Shown: positions 18,442 to 27,644 of the stretch, piece by piece
How positions within the stretch are numbered: the stretch's first letter is position 1
Layout of the letters: each line of letters starts with the position of its first letter
Assembly (NCBI RefSeq): GCF_014858005.1
Contig: NZ_JACYOT010000004.1
Coordinates: forward strand, 62,001-126,000
Length of the DNA: 64,000 nucleotides
Source: Propioniciclava soli
GTDB taxonomy: Bacteria > Actinomycetota > Actinomycetes > Propionibacteriales > Propionibacteriaceae
Reading direction: 5' to 3'
The notes under the pieces: model-generated
Database searches by the model: none
What the model saw: the letters and a program-made list of their open reading frames with translations, nothing else
What the model was told of the DNA's origin: nothing
Made by a program: the position numbers and the translations under genes

Positions 18442-19695
18442 ATGACGCCTCCTGACCCTGCCGGGGCGCCCCTCTTCGGCTACCCCGCCTTTGTCCGGCT
18501 GTGGCTCTCCGACACCGTCAAGTGGCTGGGCCTGTTCACCTCGGGACTGGCCCTCCAGCTGCTTTTGATCGAGTCGCTGGGTGCCGACCAGGCGGACCTC
18601 GGCTGGGTCAAGGCGGCGCAGTGGCTTCCAATGCTCCTCTTCGGGCTCGTCGTCGGGGTGCTGATCGACCGGGTGCCTCGACGCCCCGTCCTGGTCGCCG
18701 GCGACGCGGTGTGCGCAGTCGCCCTCGCCGCGGTGGGGACGCTGGCGCTGGCGGGGGTGCTGACCATCCCGCTCACGGCGGTGCTGATGTTCGTCGTGGG
18801 CGGGGCCTCCATGTGCGCCACCACGGCGCACCAATCGTTCCTGCCCGGTCTGGTCCCGACCAGACTTCTGCCCCGCGCCAACGCCAGGTTGGATCAGTCG
18901 ATGACCGCGGCCGAGTCGGTGGGCCCGATCCTCGCCGGGGCCCTGATCCGCGGCGTCGGCGCACCGGTCGCGGTCCTCGTCAATGCCTTCACGTATGCGG
19001 TGTCCGCGGTCCTCGTGTGGACGGTCCGCGCGCCTGAGCCGGCTCCCACCCGGCCGCTGCGCGGCGGCATCGGGCGGGACCTCGCGGAGGGTGCCCGCTG
19101 GGTCTACGGCCACCGGACCCTTGGCCCCTACGCGATCACGTTGCACCTGTGGTTCTTCTTCAACTCCGGTGTCATGACGATCCTCGTCTTCTACGCCAGC
19201 CAGGAGCTGGGGCTGAGCGCGCTCCAGATCGGTGTGGCGCTCGCCTGCGCCGGTCTGGCCGGAGTCGCCGCCGCCGGGTTCGCCCCGGCGCTGGCCGAGC
19301 GCCTCGGCCTGGGCCCGGTCGTCTGCGTCGCGGCCTGGCTCACCCCTCTCGCCCTCATCTTGATGGTGCTGGCACCGCCAGGTCTGGCCGGCTTCCTGCT
19401 CCTGGTCCTCGGCCAGCTCGTTTACGGCACAGCCAACGGCCTCACCGACCCGCTGACGATGAGCCACCGCAGCGCAGTGACCCCGGACCGGCTGCGCGCA
19501 CGGATGAACGCCACGATCCGCTCGCTCAACTGGGGCACGATCGTGGTCTCGGCCCCGCTGGCCGGGTGGTTCGCAGCCACCTATAGCAACCGGTCCGCGT
19601 TCTGGGTCGGCATCGCCGGCCTCGGCCTATCCGCCCTCCTGCTGACGCTCTCGCCCTACCGCCGCGCGGAGATGCCGGACGAGGACGCCGGCTGA
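18442..19695 (+). CDS. MFS transporter (MFS_3/enterobactin-exporter-like)
   Basis: 417 aa with about 10-12 hydrophobic segments. The loop 2-3 MFS signature is recognisable as GVLIDRVPRRPVL. Overall layout (two six-helix halves, PILAGALIRGVGAPVAVLVNA, central LAEGARWVYGHRTL) fits the MFS_3 exporters used for siderophores and drugs. ATG 18442 has GGAGG 6 nt upstream; an alternative in-frame GTG at 18421 lies 6 nt after a TAGTCT box and could be a leaderless start. Just downstream of tRNA-Pro. Substrate unknown. Confidence 0.85.
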   Translation: MTPPDPAGAPLFGYPAFVRLWLSDTVKWLGLFTSGLALQLLLIESLGADQADLGWVKAAQWLPMLLFGLVVGVLIDRVPRRPVLVAGDAVCAVALAAVGTLALAGVLTIPLTAVLMFVVGGASMCATTAHQSFLPGLVPTRLLPRANARLDQSMTAAESVGPILAGALIRGVGAPVAVLVNAFTYAVSAVLVWTVRAPEPAPTRPLRGGIGRDLAEGARWVYGHRTLGPYAITLHLWFFFNSGVMTILVFYASQELGLSALQIGVALACAGLAGVAAAGFAPALAERLGLGPVVCVAAWLTPLALILMVLAPPGLAGFLLLVLGQLVYGTANGLTDPLTMSHRSAVTPDRLRARMNATIRSLNWGTIVVSAPLAGWFAATYSNRSAFWVGIAGLGLSALLLTLSPYRRAEMPDEDAG

Positions 19696-19790
19696 CCGTC
19701 CGGCGGGATCCGCCGCCGATGCGATGAGCGTGTCGTCGGTCAGTTTCCAGTGCAGTTGTCGACTGACGGTGGTTGGCTCAGACTGTCTGG

Positions 19791-20630
19791 GTGATCACGC
19801 ACCAGCGGCTCCAGGACATGGCGGATGCGCTGGTGGGTGTGCCCGGTGTCGAGGCGGTCGTCCTGGGCGGCAGCCGAGCGCGGGGAACCCATCATGAAGG
19901 TTCGGACGTCGATCTCGGCCTCTACTATCAGCGCGCCGACCTCGACCTGGACGCTCTGTGCGAACAGACCGAGGCCTTCAGCGACGTGGGCCGTGTCCGT
20001 GTCGCCGGTCCTGGTTCCTGGGGTCCGTGGGTGGATGGTGGGGCATGGCTGAGCGTGGATGCCACCCCTGTTGATTGGATTCTGCGGAACACGGACCGCG
20101 TCCGCACGCAGTGTGAACGTGCGGTCCAGGGCGAGTTCGCGTTCCACCACCAACCAGGGCATCCGCTGGGCTTCCTTGACGTCAGCTATGCCGGTGAGAT
20201 CGCGACGTGCGTTCCACTCGCGGACCCGTCAGGAGTGGTCGCCACGCTCCGGGAGGGTCTGGAACCTTACCCGCGTGCTTTGCGGACCTCCTTCATCGAC
20301 AACCTGTGGCAGGCAGGTTTCCTGATGGACGCGGCTCGCAAGGGGCTCGCGAAGCAGGACAGCGCCTACGTGGTGCTCTGTTGCTCGACGGCCCTGATGT
20401 TCTGTGCGCACGGATGGCACGCCGCGGCCGGTTCGTGGCCGACCAACGAGAAGGGTCTGGTCGTCGATGTGGCGCGGCTGGCCCTTGACACCCATGACTT
20501 CTCCGTCAGGGCAGACCACGCCATGCGCTGGGTTGGGAGTGACGATGGGGCGCTCGGCATGGTCATCGACCGTGTGGCACAGATCGTTGACGACACCCGC
20601 TCCGCTCTCGGCACCTGCCGCGAAACCTAG
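19791..20630 (+). CDS. Nucleotidyltransferase-domain protein
   Basis: 279 aa. Pol-beta-type nucleotidyltransferase motif GGSRARGTHHEGSDVDLGLY: GS at 27-28 and the metal-binding Asp39/Asp41. The remaining 200 residues are helical, with a Trp-rich CAHGWHAAAGSWPTNEKGL segment, as in antibiotic or small-molecule nucleotidyltransferases. GTG 19791 is my choice; a TTG at 19773 and an ATG at 19818 are possible, and no strong ribosome-binding site decides. Codon choice is visibly less GC-strict (CTCTACTATCAG, TTGATTGGATTCTG) than in core genes, suggesting transfer. Target (metabolite, RNA or protein) unknown. Confidence 0.75.
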   Translation: MITHQRLQDMADALVGVPGVEAVVLGGSRARGTHHEGSDVDLGLYYQRADLDLDALCEQTEAFSDVGRVRVAGPGSWGPWVDGGAWLSVDATPVDWILRNTDRVRTQCERAVQGEFAFHHQPGHPLGFLDVSYAGEIATCVPLADPSGVVATLREGLEPYPRALRTSFIDNLWQAGFLMDAARKGLAKQDSAYVVLCCSTALMFCAHGWHAAAGSWPTNEKGLVVDVARLALDTHDFSVRADHAMRWVGSDDGALGMVIDRVAQIVDDTRSALGTCRET

Positions 20631-20733
20631 GACCGCCGCTCGCTTCCACGGGGGAGCGCGCACATTTGCACGGGCGGCGCACGTTGTCAACGGCTTTCCG
20701 TCGGGGCCTTGCCCTCGGCCACCGTTGCGCTGA

Positions 20734-21498
20734 TCACCCCGCGCCGTGGGCGTCCACCCGGACGCGCCGCGTGCGCAGCCAGGGCACGAGTAGTTGGAGG
20801 ACGGCGCCGAGCCAGTCCCGGTCGTCCGGGTCACGCCGGAGTCGGGTCAGCGGGTGCTCCAGGCCGCGGCGGGTGTGCACGCCGCTCACGACGACGCGGA
20901 CGGTGGCGAGGTTCGGGACGAGCCGGGCGAGGGCGTCCGTGCTGCGCGCGGTTGCAGGGGCGCCGGCCGGAACCGGGCGCACGGCCGGGTCGGCCTCGAT
21001 GCGGCCCGCCGGGAACGTCAGCACCGCCCCGCCCGCGAGCAGATGGTTCGCCATCGCCCGCACCACCTCCCCGCGGGAGCCCGCTGCAGGCACCACGATC
21101 AGCCGTTCGCGCAGGTGCGGCAGCGCCGCGGTGAACGCGTGCTCGCGCGCCACGATGCGCAGGTCCTCGCGGGGGAGCGCCGCCAGCAGCGCGATCGCGT
21201 CGAACAGGCCGGGATGGTTGGCCAGGATGAGGACCGGCCCTTCGGCCGGCACCCGCTCCATGCCGGACGCCTCGAGCTCCGGCACCAGCCGGGCCAGCAG
21301 GTCGGACGCGGCGGCGCGCAGCCCACAGCGGTCGATGGCGTCGTCGAAGGTCACCAGATCGCGGGCCAGCCGGCGGGTGGGCGGCGCGATCAGCGCCCCC
21401 GCCAGCGCGCGGACCGGACGGGGAGCGCGCGCCAGCGCGAAGGCGCGCAGTGCGTCGTCCGTGGCGAGGGCGACGAGGCGTCCGAATCGGTCGGGCAT
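20734..21498 (-). CDS. PlsC-type 1-acyl-glycerol-3-phosphate acyltransferase family protein
   Basis: 254 aa. The acyltransferase H-x4-D motif is NHPGLFD (His95, Asp100). The second family block, normally FPEGTR, reads FPAGRIE, so the usual glutamate is replaced by alanine. No clear transmembrane helix. The family transfers acyl chains from acyl-ACP or acyl-CoA to lysophosphatidate or related acceptors at the inner membrane face. The altered block suggests a divergent acceptor. Divergent from the multicopper oxidase gene. ATG 21498 by length and similarity. Confidence 0.75.
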   Translation of the reverse strand: MPDRFGRLVALATDDALRAFALARAPRPVRALAGALIAPPTRRLARDLVTFDDAIDRCGLRAAASDLLARLVPELEASGMERVPAEGPVLILANHPGLFDAIALLAALPREDLRIVAREHAFTAALPHLRERLIVVPAAGSRGEVVRAMANHLLAGGAVLTFPAGRIEADPAVRPVPAGAPATARSTDALARLVPNLATVRVVVSGVHTRRGLEHPLTRLRRDPDDRDWLGAVLQLLVPWLRTRRVRVDAHGAG

Positions 21499-21622
21499 CC
21501 GCCCATCTTGGGCCACCCCGTCCGGGCAGGGAAAGGCACAACGCCGGCGTGCGCTCCCGACCGGCCGCGCACCAGGCATGCTGCGGGGTATCAGAAGGCC
21601 CGGGGCCACACACCTGATCGGT

Positions 21623-23746
21623 ATGACGAATGCTCTCGCTCCCGGTTCCCTCGCCCACGCGTTTCGGGTCGCCACCGGCGACGCCCCGCCTCCGCCTCCC
21701 GCCCCGGGGCATGCGGACGCCCGCCCGACGCCTCGCGCCCCCGAGACGGTGCCGGTGGCTGAACCGGCCTGGCCGCCGAGCGCAGCTGCCGGTGAGCAGG
21801 CACCCCTGCCGGGCGTGGCGTCCGGGTTGGGGCTCGCGAAGTTCCGCGACCGGCTGCGCATCCCGCCCGTCATCCGGGCCTGGCACCGGCCGGCGAACCA
21901 GCCGATCCGCATCGCCGCCGAGCGGACGCGCGTGCGCTGGCACGCCGACCTGCCCGAGGTGGAGGCCTGGGGGTACGAGGGCTCGGTGCCCGGCCCGACC
22001 ATCGAGGTGCTGCGTGGCCAGGAGGCGCGCATCGACTGGGAGAACGCGCTCGCAGCCGACGACGGTGCTCCCGCCACCTTGCCCTTCGACGTGGTGCGCG
22101 TGCCGCCGCTGCCGTTCGGGTCGGTGCCGTTCAACGCCGACTTCGCGACCGCCATGCGCCCCGGCGGACGATCCACCACCGTCGCCACCGGCCCAGACTC
22201 CTACGAGCCCCTGCCCGGCACCGCCACCGTGGGGGCGTCCACCGTCGTCCACCTGCACGGGGCCCTCACCGACGGCCACAACGACGGCTGGGCACACAAC
22301 GTCGCCCTGCCGGGGCGGGTGACCCGCTGCACGTACCCGAACGAGCAGGAGGCGACCACGCTGTGGTACCACGACCACGCGATGGCGGTCACGCGCTTCA
22401 ACGTCCACGCTGGCCTGGCCGGCTTCTATCTCATCCGCGACTGGCGCGAGCACGAGCTGGGGTTGCCGCGCGGGGAGTTCGAGATCCCGCTGACCCTCGG
22501 CGACCGCAACCTCGAGACCGACACCGACGGCGTCTTCACCGGCCGGGTGCTCTACAAGCACTCCGGCTTCCAGTTCGCGGAGGGCGGCACCGTGGGGGAC
22601 GTGCCCTTCAGCGGGCCCTTCCACACCGCCAACGCAACCATCTGGCCGGTGCTGCGCGCCCGGCCGCGCTGGTACCGGTTCCGGCTGCTCAACGCGTCCG
22701 GCACACGCACCCTGCGCCTCGCGCTGCACGACACCACCGACGAGGTCTTCGCCCCTGACGTGTCCGTCCCCGCCACGTCACCGGCCTTCGGCGCCCACCG
22801 TCTGGCCCCCGCGTGGGTCGTCATCGGCACCGACGGCGGTCTCCTGCCCACCCCCTCGACGCCCCAGGATGGGCTCATCGAGTTCGGCCCGGGCGAGCGA
22901 CTCGACGTGGTGGTGGACCTGCGCCGCCTCGGGGGACGCACCCTGGAGCTCCGCAACGAGAACGGGACGGTCCTCAACGCCCAACCGGGCGAAGCGGACG
23001 CCACCATCCTGCAGATCACCGTCCGGCCCGGACGCGAGCGCGACGAGTGGGAGGTGCCCCGGGTGCTCAGCCAGGAGTACCACCGCTACCGGCACCACCA
23101 CGACGGGACGCTGGGCATCGGCGACGAGGTGGTCCACACCCACGAGCACGTGTGGGTCGGCGTGGTGCCGCCCGGCACCCACGGCAATCTGCATCCGGGT
23201 CTGTGGGAGCTGCAGGAACTCACCGACGGCGCGCCCGTCCCCGACCACGACGTCATCCGCATCACGCGCACTGACGGGACGGTGATGGCCCTGCACCCCG
23301 TGGCGCGCCTCTTCGACGACCCGACCACGATCTTCTTCCCCCACGGGGCCTGGGCGGTGTGGCACCTGCTGCATCTCGGCGGGCCGCCGCACCCCATGCA
23401 CATCCACATGACCGAGTTCCAGATGATCGCCCGCCGGCAGTGGCCGCTGGGTCCGGGGGGAACGGTGCCGGGTTTTGACCCGGCCACCGGTACGGTCACC
23501 GACCCGCTGCCGCAGCCCGGGCCGGGGCGGCCCCTGGTGGGTGCTGCGGCGGGCATGAAGGACACCTGGGTGCTGCAACCGGGTGAGTGGGTCTCGGTGC
23601 TCGGCCGCTTCGCGGGGGCCACTGGCAGCTTCATGTACCACTGCCACATCCTCGACCACGAGGACCACACGATGATGCGGCCCTTCGTCGTCATGGCGCC
23701 CGGGGTGCTCCCCCTGCACCGCGGACACGGGGGCGGCCACCACTGA
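21623..23746 (+). CDS. Multicopper oxidase (CotA/phenoxazinone-synthase-like)
   Basis: 707 aa, three cupredoxin domains. All copper ligands are present: VVHLHGALTDG (His210, His212), WYHDHA (His250, His252), the third domain's HPMHIHMTEF, and YHCHILDHEDHTMM with Cys674, His679 and Met684 as type-1 ligands, the CotA arrangement. No Sec or Tat signal is seen; the first ~70 residues are Pro/Ala-rich. This fits the cytosolic/spore-type CotA-PhsA branch that oxidises bulky phenols or bilirubin with O2. Start 21623 lacks a good ribosome-binding site; an ATG 45 nt upstream is possible. A His-rich tail (RGHGGGHH) ends the protein. Confidence 0.9.
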   Translation: MTNALAPGSLAHAFRVATGDAPPPPPAPGHADARPTPRAPETVPVAEPAWPPSAAAGEQAPLPGVASGLGLAKFRDRLRIPPVIRAWHRPANQPIRIAAERTRVRWHADLPEVEAWGYEGSVPGPTIEVLRGQEARIDWENALAADDGAPATLPFDVVRVPPLPFGSVPFNADFATAMRPGGRSTTVATGPDSYEPLPGTATVGASTVVHLHGALTDGHNDGWAHNVALPGRVTRCTYPNEQEATTLWYHDHAMAVTRFNVHAGLAGFYLIRDWREHELGLPRGEFEIPLTLGDRNLETDTDGVFTGRVLYKHSGFQFAEGGTVGDVPFSGPFHTANATIWPVLRARPRWYRFRLLNASGTRTLRLALHDTTDEVFAPDVSVPATSPAFGAHRLAPAWVVIGTDGGLLPTPSTPQDGLIEFGPGERLDVVVDLRRLGGRTLELRNENGTVLNAQPGEADATILQITVRPGRERDEWEVPRVLSQEYHRYRHHHDGTLGIGDEVVHTHEHVWVGVVPPGTHGNLHPGLWELQELTDGAPVPDHDVIRITRTDGTVMALHPVARLFDDPTTIFFPHGAWAVWHLLHLGGPPHPMHIHMTEFQMIARRQWPLGPGGTVPGFDPATGTVTDPLPQPGPGRPLVGAAAGMKDTWVLQPGEWVSVLGRFAGATGSFMYHCHILDHEDHTMMRPFVVMAPGVLPLHRGHGGGHH

Positions 23747-23879
23747 GCGTCCACCCCGGGGCCGACCCCAGCAGGAGTCCGGCGCTGTCGTGGACGCCGC
23801 CGGAGGACGAAACGTCTTCCGCTACGGTGACCCGAACCGTGCCGATGTGCGGATCCCGGCCCCCGACCCCAGGAGCACC

Positions 23880-24425
23880 ATGCTGACCGACTTCGTCCGC
23901 GACCAGGCCTTCACGATCGCGTGGTTCGGGGTCATGGCGTTCGCGTGGTTCGGATGGGCGCAGGAGGACCCGGAGCCTTCGTGGCGGTGGAAGCTCGGCG
24001 TCGGCTCGGCCGTCGGCATGCTCCTGGCGGTTCCGTTCGTCTGGGCGGTGATCCAGGGGTGGCAGCAGCCCACGGCGCTCGAGGGGCGCTACCCGTGGTT
24101 CGGCGTGCTCGTCGCCGTGGAAGTGGTGCTCGCGGGCGCCGGGGCCCTGGTGCTCTGGCGGCGGGGGCAGGCGCGGTGGGTCGCCTGGTGGATCGCGGTG
24201 GTCGTGGCGGCCCACTTCCTCCCGATGGTCTGGCTCCTCAACGACGTCTCCTTGGCCCTGTTGGCCGTCCTGCAGTTGGCCGGCCTGGTCGCGCTCGTGC
24301 CGCTGCTGCGTCGCTCCACGCGGACGACCAGCCGCGTCGCCTGCCCGCTCATGGGCGCCTCGTTGCTCCTGTTCGCGCTGGCCTCCGCCGTCGTGTTCGT
24401 TCTGCGACACGGTTCGCCCTTCTGA
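23880..24425 (+). CDS. Multi-pass membrane protein, unknown function
   Basis: 181 aa with about five hydrophobic helices (FTIAWFGVMAFAWFGW, VGMLLAVPFVWAVI, VLVAVEVVLAGAGALVLW, VAWWIAVVVAAHFLPMVWLL, LALLAVLQLAGLVALVPLL). Trp-rich. AGGAG precedes the ATG by 4 nt, and a TACGGT box lies upstream. No family recognised; it follows the multicopper oxidase at 133 bp and may be transcribed separately. Confidence 0.7.
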   Translation: MLTDFVRDQAFTIAWFGVMAFAWFGWAQEDPEPSWRWKLGVGSAVGMLLAVPFVWAVIQGWQQPTALEGRYPWFGVLVAVEVVLAGAGALVLWRRGQARWVAWWIAVVVAAHFLPMVWLLNDVSLALLAVLQLAGLVALVPLLRRSTRTTSRVACPLMGASLLLFALASAVVFVLRHGSPF

Positions 24426-24948
24426 GGCTCGCATTCCGAGGCAGGACGCCGGCGCGCGACGGTGACCGTCGGCGGCTGGCTGCGTGCGCTCTCTTGCTCG
24501 TCGCAGGCCGTAGTGCAGCGCCGATTCCGGTCTTGGCCATGGGCATCGTGATGAGTTGCCTCGTCGCGATGGCGGCCCTCGTGGTGGGGGAGGAGCGGAG
24601 GCAACTCCGTCGGCGGGATGCCCTGCATGTCGGCGTGTTAGTCGTCGCGAGGTGGCTGGTACTTCAGCGCGGTGAATGTCCTTGTGGCTGCCCTATTCGT
24701 TGGTGTCGCGGGTGCGGCACCGGCACTCGGGCTCGGGGTGGCACTGGCGCCCCTGTTGCTGCTGGTGTGGGCCAACACCCGGTACGCAGCGACCCGGGAA
24801 CTGCACTCCGTGGCACGGCAACCGGAGAGCGTGGGCATTTGTCCAACCGGGAACCCGGTGAAACACTGGGCGGAGAGGATCGCCGGTCACCTGTGTGCCC
24901 TTCCCCCGTCCGACGGGCGTTCCGCCTGACCACCTTGGGGGAAGAACC
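24426..24948. other. 523-bp stretch without an intact gene
   Basis: Between the membrane protein and the LbH acyltransferase. It contains the broken hydrophobic reading frame described at 24539-24929 and no other supported feature. Base composition is locally less GC-rich than the flanks. Confidence 0.5.
24539..24929 (+). pseudogene. Possible frameshifted small membrane protein
   Basis: Two adjacent frames read as parts of one hydrophobic protein. The first (ATG 24539) encodes MGIVMSCLVAMAALVVGEER and ALHVGVLVVARWLVL. About nt 24660-24672 the coding signal moves to another frame with VNVLVAALFVGVAGAA and GVALAPLLLLVWANTRYAAT, ending at 24929. Joined, they would give a protein with about three membrane helices. 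Either a frameshifted relic or a sequencing error; a separate 85-aa gene starting at GTG 24672 is the alternative. No homologue recognised. Confidence 0.35.
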
Positions 24949-25671
24949 ATGCACGACACGCATTTCGACGACGCCGGCACCGGGGCCGACGACACGCGGG
25001 CCCACAGCACCGGCGTCGGCAACTCGGGGGCCGAGCGCGCGGCATCGCCCCTGCCGCCGCCGCGCACGCGGTGGGTGGCGGCGGTCGCCAGGGTCCCCTT
25101 CGTCGAGCAACTCCGCGACGACGTGCGCCAGCACGAGTCGCCGTTCGTGCCGGGCTTCCAGGCCGTGGCCACCGCGCGACTGGGTCAGTGGCTGGACGAG
25201 GGCCGGTTCCCAAAGCCGGCCGCAGCGGCGCTCCGGCCGCTGCAGCGGGTGGCCAGCACCGTCGTCCGCAACGTCTACGGCATCGAGCTTCCGCACACTG
25301 CCAAGCTAGGCCGCCGCGTCCGCATCGCGCACCAGAGCGGCATCGTGATCCACCCCCAGGCCGTGATCGGCGACGACGTCGTGATCCGGCAGAACGTCAC
25401 CATCGGCGCCGGCAGCGGAGTGTTCACCGGACGCCGCGAGGCCCCGATCGTGGGCAACCGGGTGTCGATCGGAGCGGGTGCGACCTTGGTGGGCCCGATC
25501 ACGATCGGTGACGATGCAGTCATCGGGCCGGGTGCCGTCGTGATGACCAACGTGCCGGCCGGGGCGACCGTGCTGGCACAACCCCCGCGGGTGATCCGTC
25601 GCGCGGCACCCCGGGCGTCCGAGGCGGCCGATCCCACCGGCACGTCGGCGTCCTCCGGAGGCCAATCGTGA
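24949..25671 (+). CDS. Left-handed beta-helix (hexapeptide) acyltransferase, serine O-acetyltransferase-like
   Basis: 240 aa. After a ~50-residue polar tail comes a helical segment (FVEQLRDDVRQHESPFVPGF) like the N-terminal domain of CysE. Hexapeptide repeats follow (about 125-215: LGRRVRIAHQSGIVIHPQAV, GDDVVIRQNVTIGA, GNRVSIGAGATLVGPITIGD, DAVIGPGAVV). The HQSGIVIH segment carries the family's acceptor-binding His. ATG 24949 has GGGGGAAG upstream. Its stop overlaps the FkbH-like gene (GTGA). Cysteine biosynthesis is possible, but with an FkbH homologue and ACP next door, transfer of a special acyl group from ACP is more attractive (inference). Confidence 0.85.
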   Translation: MHDTHFDDAGTGADDTRAHSTGVGNSGAERAASPLPPPRTRWVAAVARVPFVEQLRDDVRQHESPFVPGFQAVATARLGQWLDEGRFPKPAAAALRPLQRVASTVVRNVYGIELPHTAKLGRRVRIAHQSGIVIHPQAVIGDDVVIRQNVTIGAGSGVFTGRREAPIVGNRVSIGAGATLVGPITIGDDAVIGPGAVVMTNVPAGATVLAQPPRVIRRAAPRASEAADPTGTSASSGGQS

Positions 25672-27644
25672 GCGTGCCGGTGCCACCCCATGCGGCCCTG
25701 GTGGCCGCGCTCCGGGACGCGCGGCGCTCCGGTGATGTGACGGCCACGGTCCGGGCGGTGACCGCGGTGGCCCGGGGCACCCACGAACTCGCCGCCTGGC
25801 TGTCGGCCGACAAGGCCCTGGCCCAGGTGGCGGACGCAGGCTGGGCGCGCCGGTCGCTGCGGGTGGCCGTCCTGTCCAGCCACACGGGGGAGCAGCTGAC
25901 GGCCGCCCTCCGCGTCGCGGCGGCGGTGCACGGCCTGCACCTGACGACGTGGACGAGCGGGTACCGGTTGTTCGAACAGGAGATCCTCGACCCGGGCAGC
26001 GAGCTCCACGCCTTCGCGCCCGAGGTTGTCGTCATCCTCGCCGACCAGCGCGAGCTGCACTTCCCTGAGTTGTCGACCGCCCCCGAGGACGACCTGGCCC
26101 GGGAGATCGACCGCTGGCAGCACCTGTGGTCCCTGCTGCGGGAGCGCACCGGGGCCACCGTCGTGCAGGCGACGTTCGTGCCCCCCGTCGACGACCCGCT
26201 GGGCCACCTCGGGCTGGGCCTGCCCGGCGCACGTCGGCGGCAGGTGCGACGCCTCAACCTCGCCCTCGCCGAGGCGGTCGGCGACGGCGTCCACCTGGTG
26301 GATGCCGAGCAGGTCGCGCTGCGCGCGGGGGCGGGCGCCTGGTTCGATGCGCGCTACTGGTACCTCAGCAAGAACGCCGTCGGGCTGGCCGCCGTGCCGC
26401 TGCTGGCGGAGGCGGTCGCGGACGTCTTGGGGGCCGCCGTCGGCCTCGCCCGCAAGGTCATCGCCGTCGACCTCGACAACACGCTGTGGGGTGGCGTCGT
26501 TGGCGAGGATGGCGTGGGTGGTCTCGCGTTGGGCGACGGGCCGGCGGGGGAGGCGTTCGTGGACATCCAGCGGTTCCTGCGCGCTCTGAAGGACCGTGGC
26601 CTGCTGTTGGCCGTCGTGTCCAAGAACAACGACGCCGACGCCAGGTTGCCCTTCGCCGAGCACCCCGACATGGTGCTCACCCTCGACGACTTCGTGGCGT
26701 TCGAGGCGACGTGGGACGACAAGTCCGCGGTGCTGCGGCGCCTGGCGGACCGGCTCGGCCTCGGGCTCGACGCGTTCGTGTTCGTCGACGACAACCCCGT
26801 CGAGCGCGACGGCGTCCGCCACCAACTGCCCCAGGTGGGTGTGGTCGACCTGCCCTCCGAGGCGACGGGTTACGTCTCCGCGCTGGCGACCTTCCCGGGG
26901 CTGGCCACGGTGGGTCTGACCGCGGAGGACGCACGGCGCACCGACCAGTACCGCTCTCGCGGCCGCGCCGCCGAGCTGGCCGGCGCCGCCGGCAGCCGCG
27001 AGGACTTCCTCGCGCAGCTGGCCATGACCGCCCGCGTCGAGCCGCTCGGGGAGGCGAACCGCACCCGGATCGTCCAGCTGATCGGCAAGACCAACCAGTT
27101 CAACCTGACCGGGCAGCGGCCCGGGGCTGCCGAGCTGGACGCCTTCGTCGCCGCAGCCGGGCTGGTGTGGGGGTTGCGGGTGGCCGATCGGTTCGACGAC
27201 CACGGCCTGGTTGGCGTCATCGTCGCCAACCCGGCGGCGACGGCCGTGACGGCCGGCGGCGTCCCGGGCGGTGCCCGGGAGGGGGACCTCGTCATCGACA
27301 CCTGGGTCATGTCGTGCCGGGTGCTGCAGCGCACCGCCGAGTTCGCGCTGCTCGCCGAGCTGGCCCGCGCCGCGCGCGACCGCGGGTTCACGCGGCTGGT
27401 GGGCAGCTGGGTGCCGTCGGGGCGCAACGTCCCCGCGCGCCACGTGTTCGCCGAGGCCGGATTCTCCCCGCTGGGCGACCAGGCTCTGCCCCGGGACGCC
27501 GCAGCCCAGAGCGCCGCAGCGGAGAGCCCCGCACCGGAGGAGGGGGCGGCAGCCACCACCACATGGTGGGCGCTGGACCTGGCGTCCGCCCGGCCCGTCG
27601 ACCCGGGTTTCGTTTCTGTCACCACCCTGCAGGAGGCATCGTGA
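25668..27644 (+). CDS. FkbH-like HAD-IIIC protein (glyceryl-ACP-forming type)
   Basis: 658 aa, three parts. The N-terminal SGNH-like region (about 60-255) includes VAVLSSHTG and EVVVILADQREL. The HAD core is at about 263-430: VIAVDLDNTLWGG with Asp268/Asp270, LLAVVSKNN and VFVDDNPVERDGV. A GNAT-like C-terminal domain (about 455-620) includes RTRIVQLIGKTNQFNLTGQR and SCRVLQRTAEFALL. FkbH-type enzymes take 1,3-bisphosphoglycerate and load a glyceryl unit onto an acyl carrier protein; here an ACP gene follows with a 4-bp overlap. No polyketide synthase lies nearby, so the product is probably used by the adjacent LbH acyltransferase. Confidence 0.88.
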   Translation: MSVPVPPHAALVAALRDARRSGDVTATVRAVTAVARGTHELAAWLSADKALAQVADAGWARRSLRVAVLSSHTGEQLTAALRVAAAVHGLHLTTWTSGYRLFEQEILDPGSELHAFAPEVVVILADQRELHFPELSTAPEDDLAREIDRWQHLWSLLRERTGATVVQATFVPPVDDPLGHLGLGLPGARRRQVRRLNLALAEAVGDGVHLVDAEQVALRAGAGAWFDARYWYLSKNAVGLAAVPLLAEAVADVLGAAVGLARKVIAVDLDNTLWGGVVGEDGVGGLALGDGPAGEAFVDIQRFLRALKDRGLLLAVVSKNNDADARLPFAEHPDMVLTLDDFVAFEATWDDKSAVLRRLADRLGLGLDAFVFVDDNPVERDGVRHQLPQVGVVDLPSEATGYVSALATFPGLATVGLTAEDARRTDQYRSRGRAAELAGAAGSREDFLAQLAMTARVEPLGEANRTRIVQLIGKTNQFNLTGQRPGAAELDAFVAAAGLVWGLRVADRFDDHGLVGVIVANPAATAVTAGGVPGGAREGDLVIDTWVMSCRVLQRTAEFALLAELARAARDRGFTRLVGSWVPSGRNVPARHVFAEAGFSPLGDQALPRDAAAQSAAAESPAPEEGAAATTTWWALDLASARPVDPGFVSVTTLQEAS

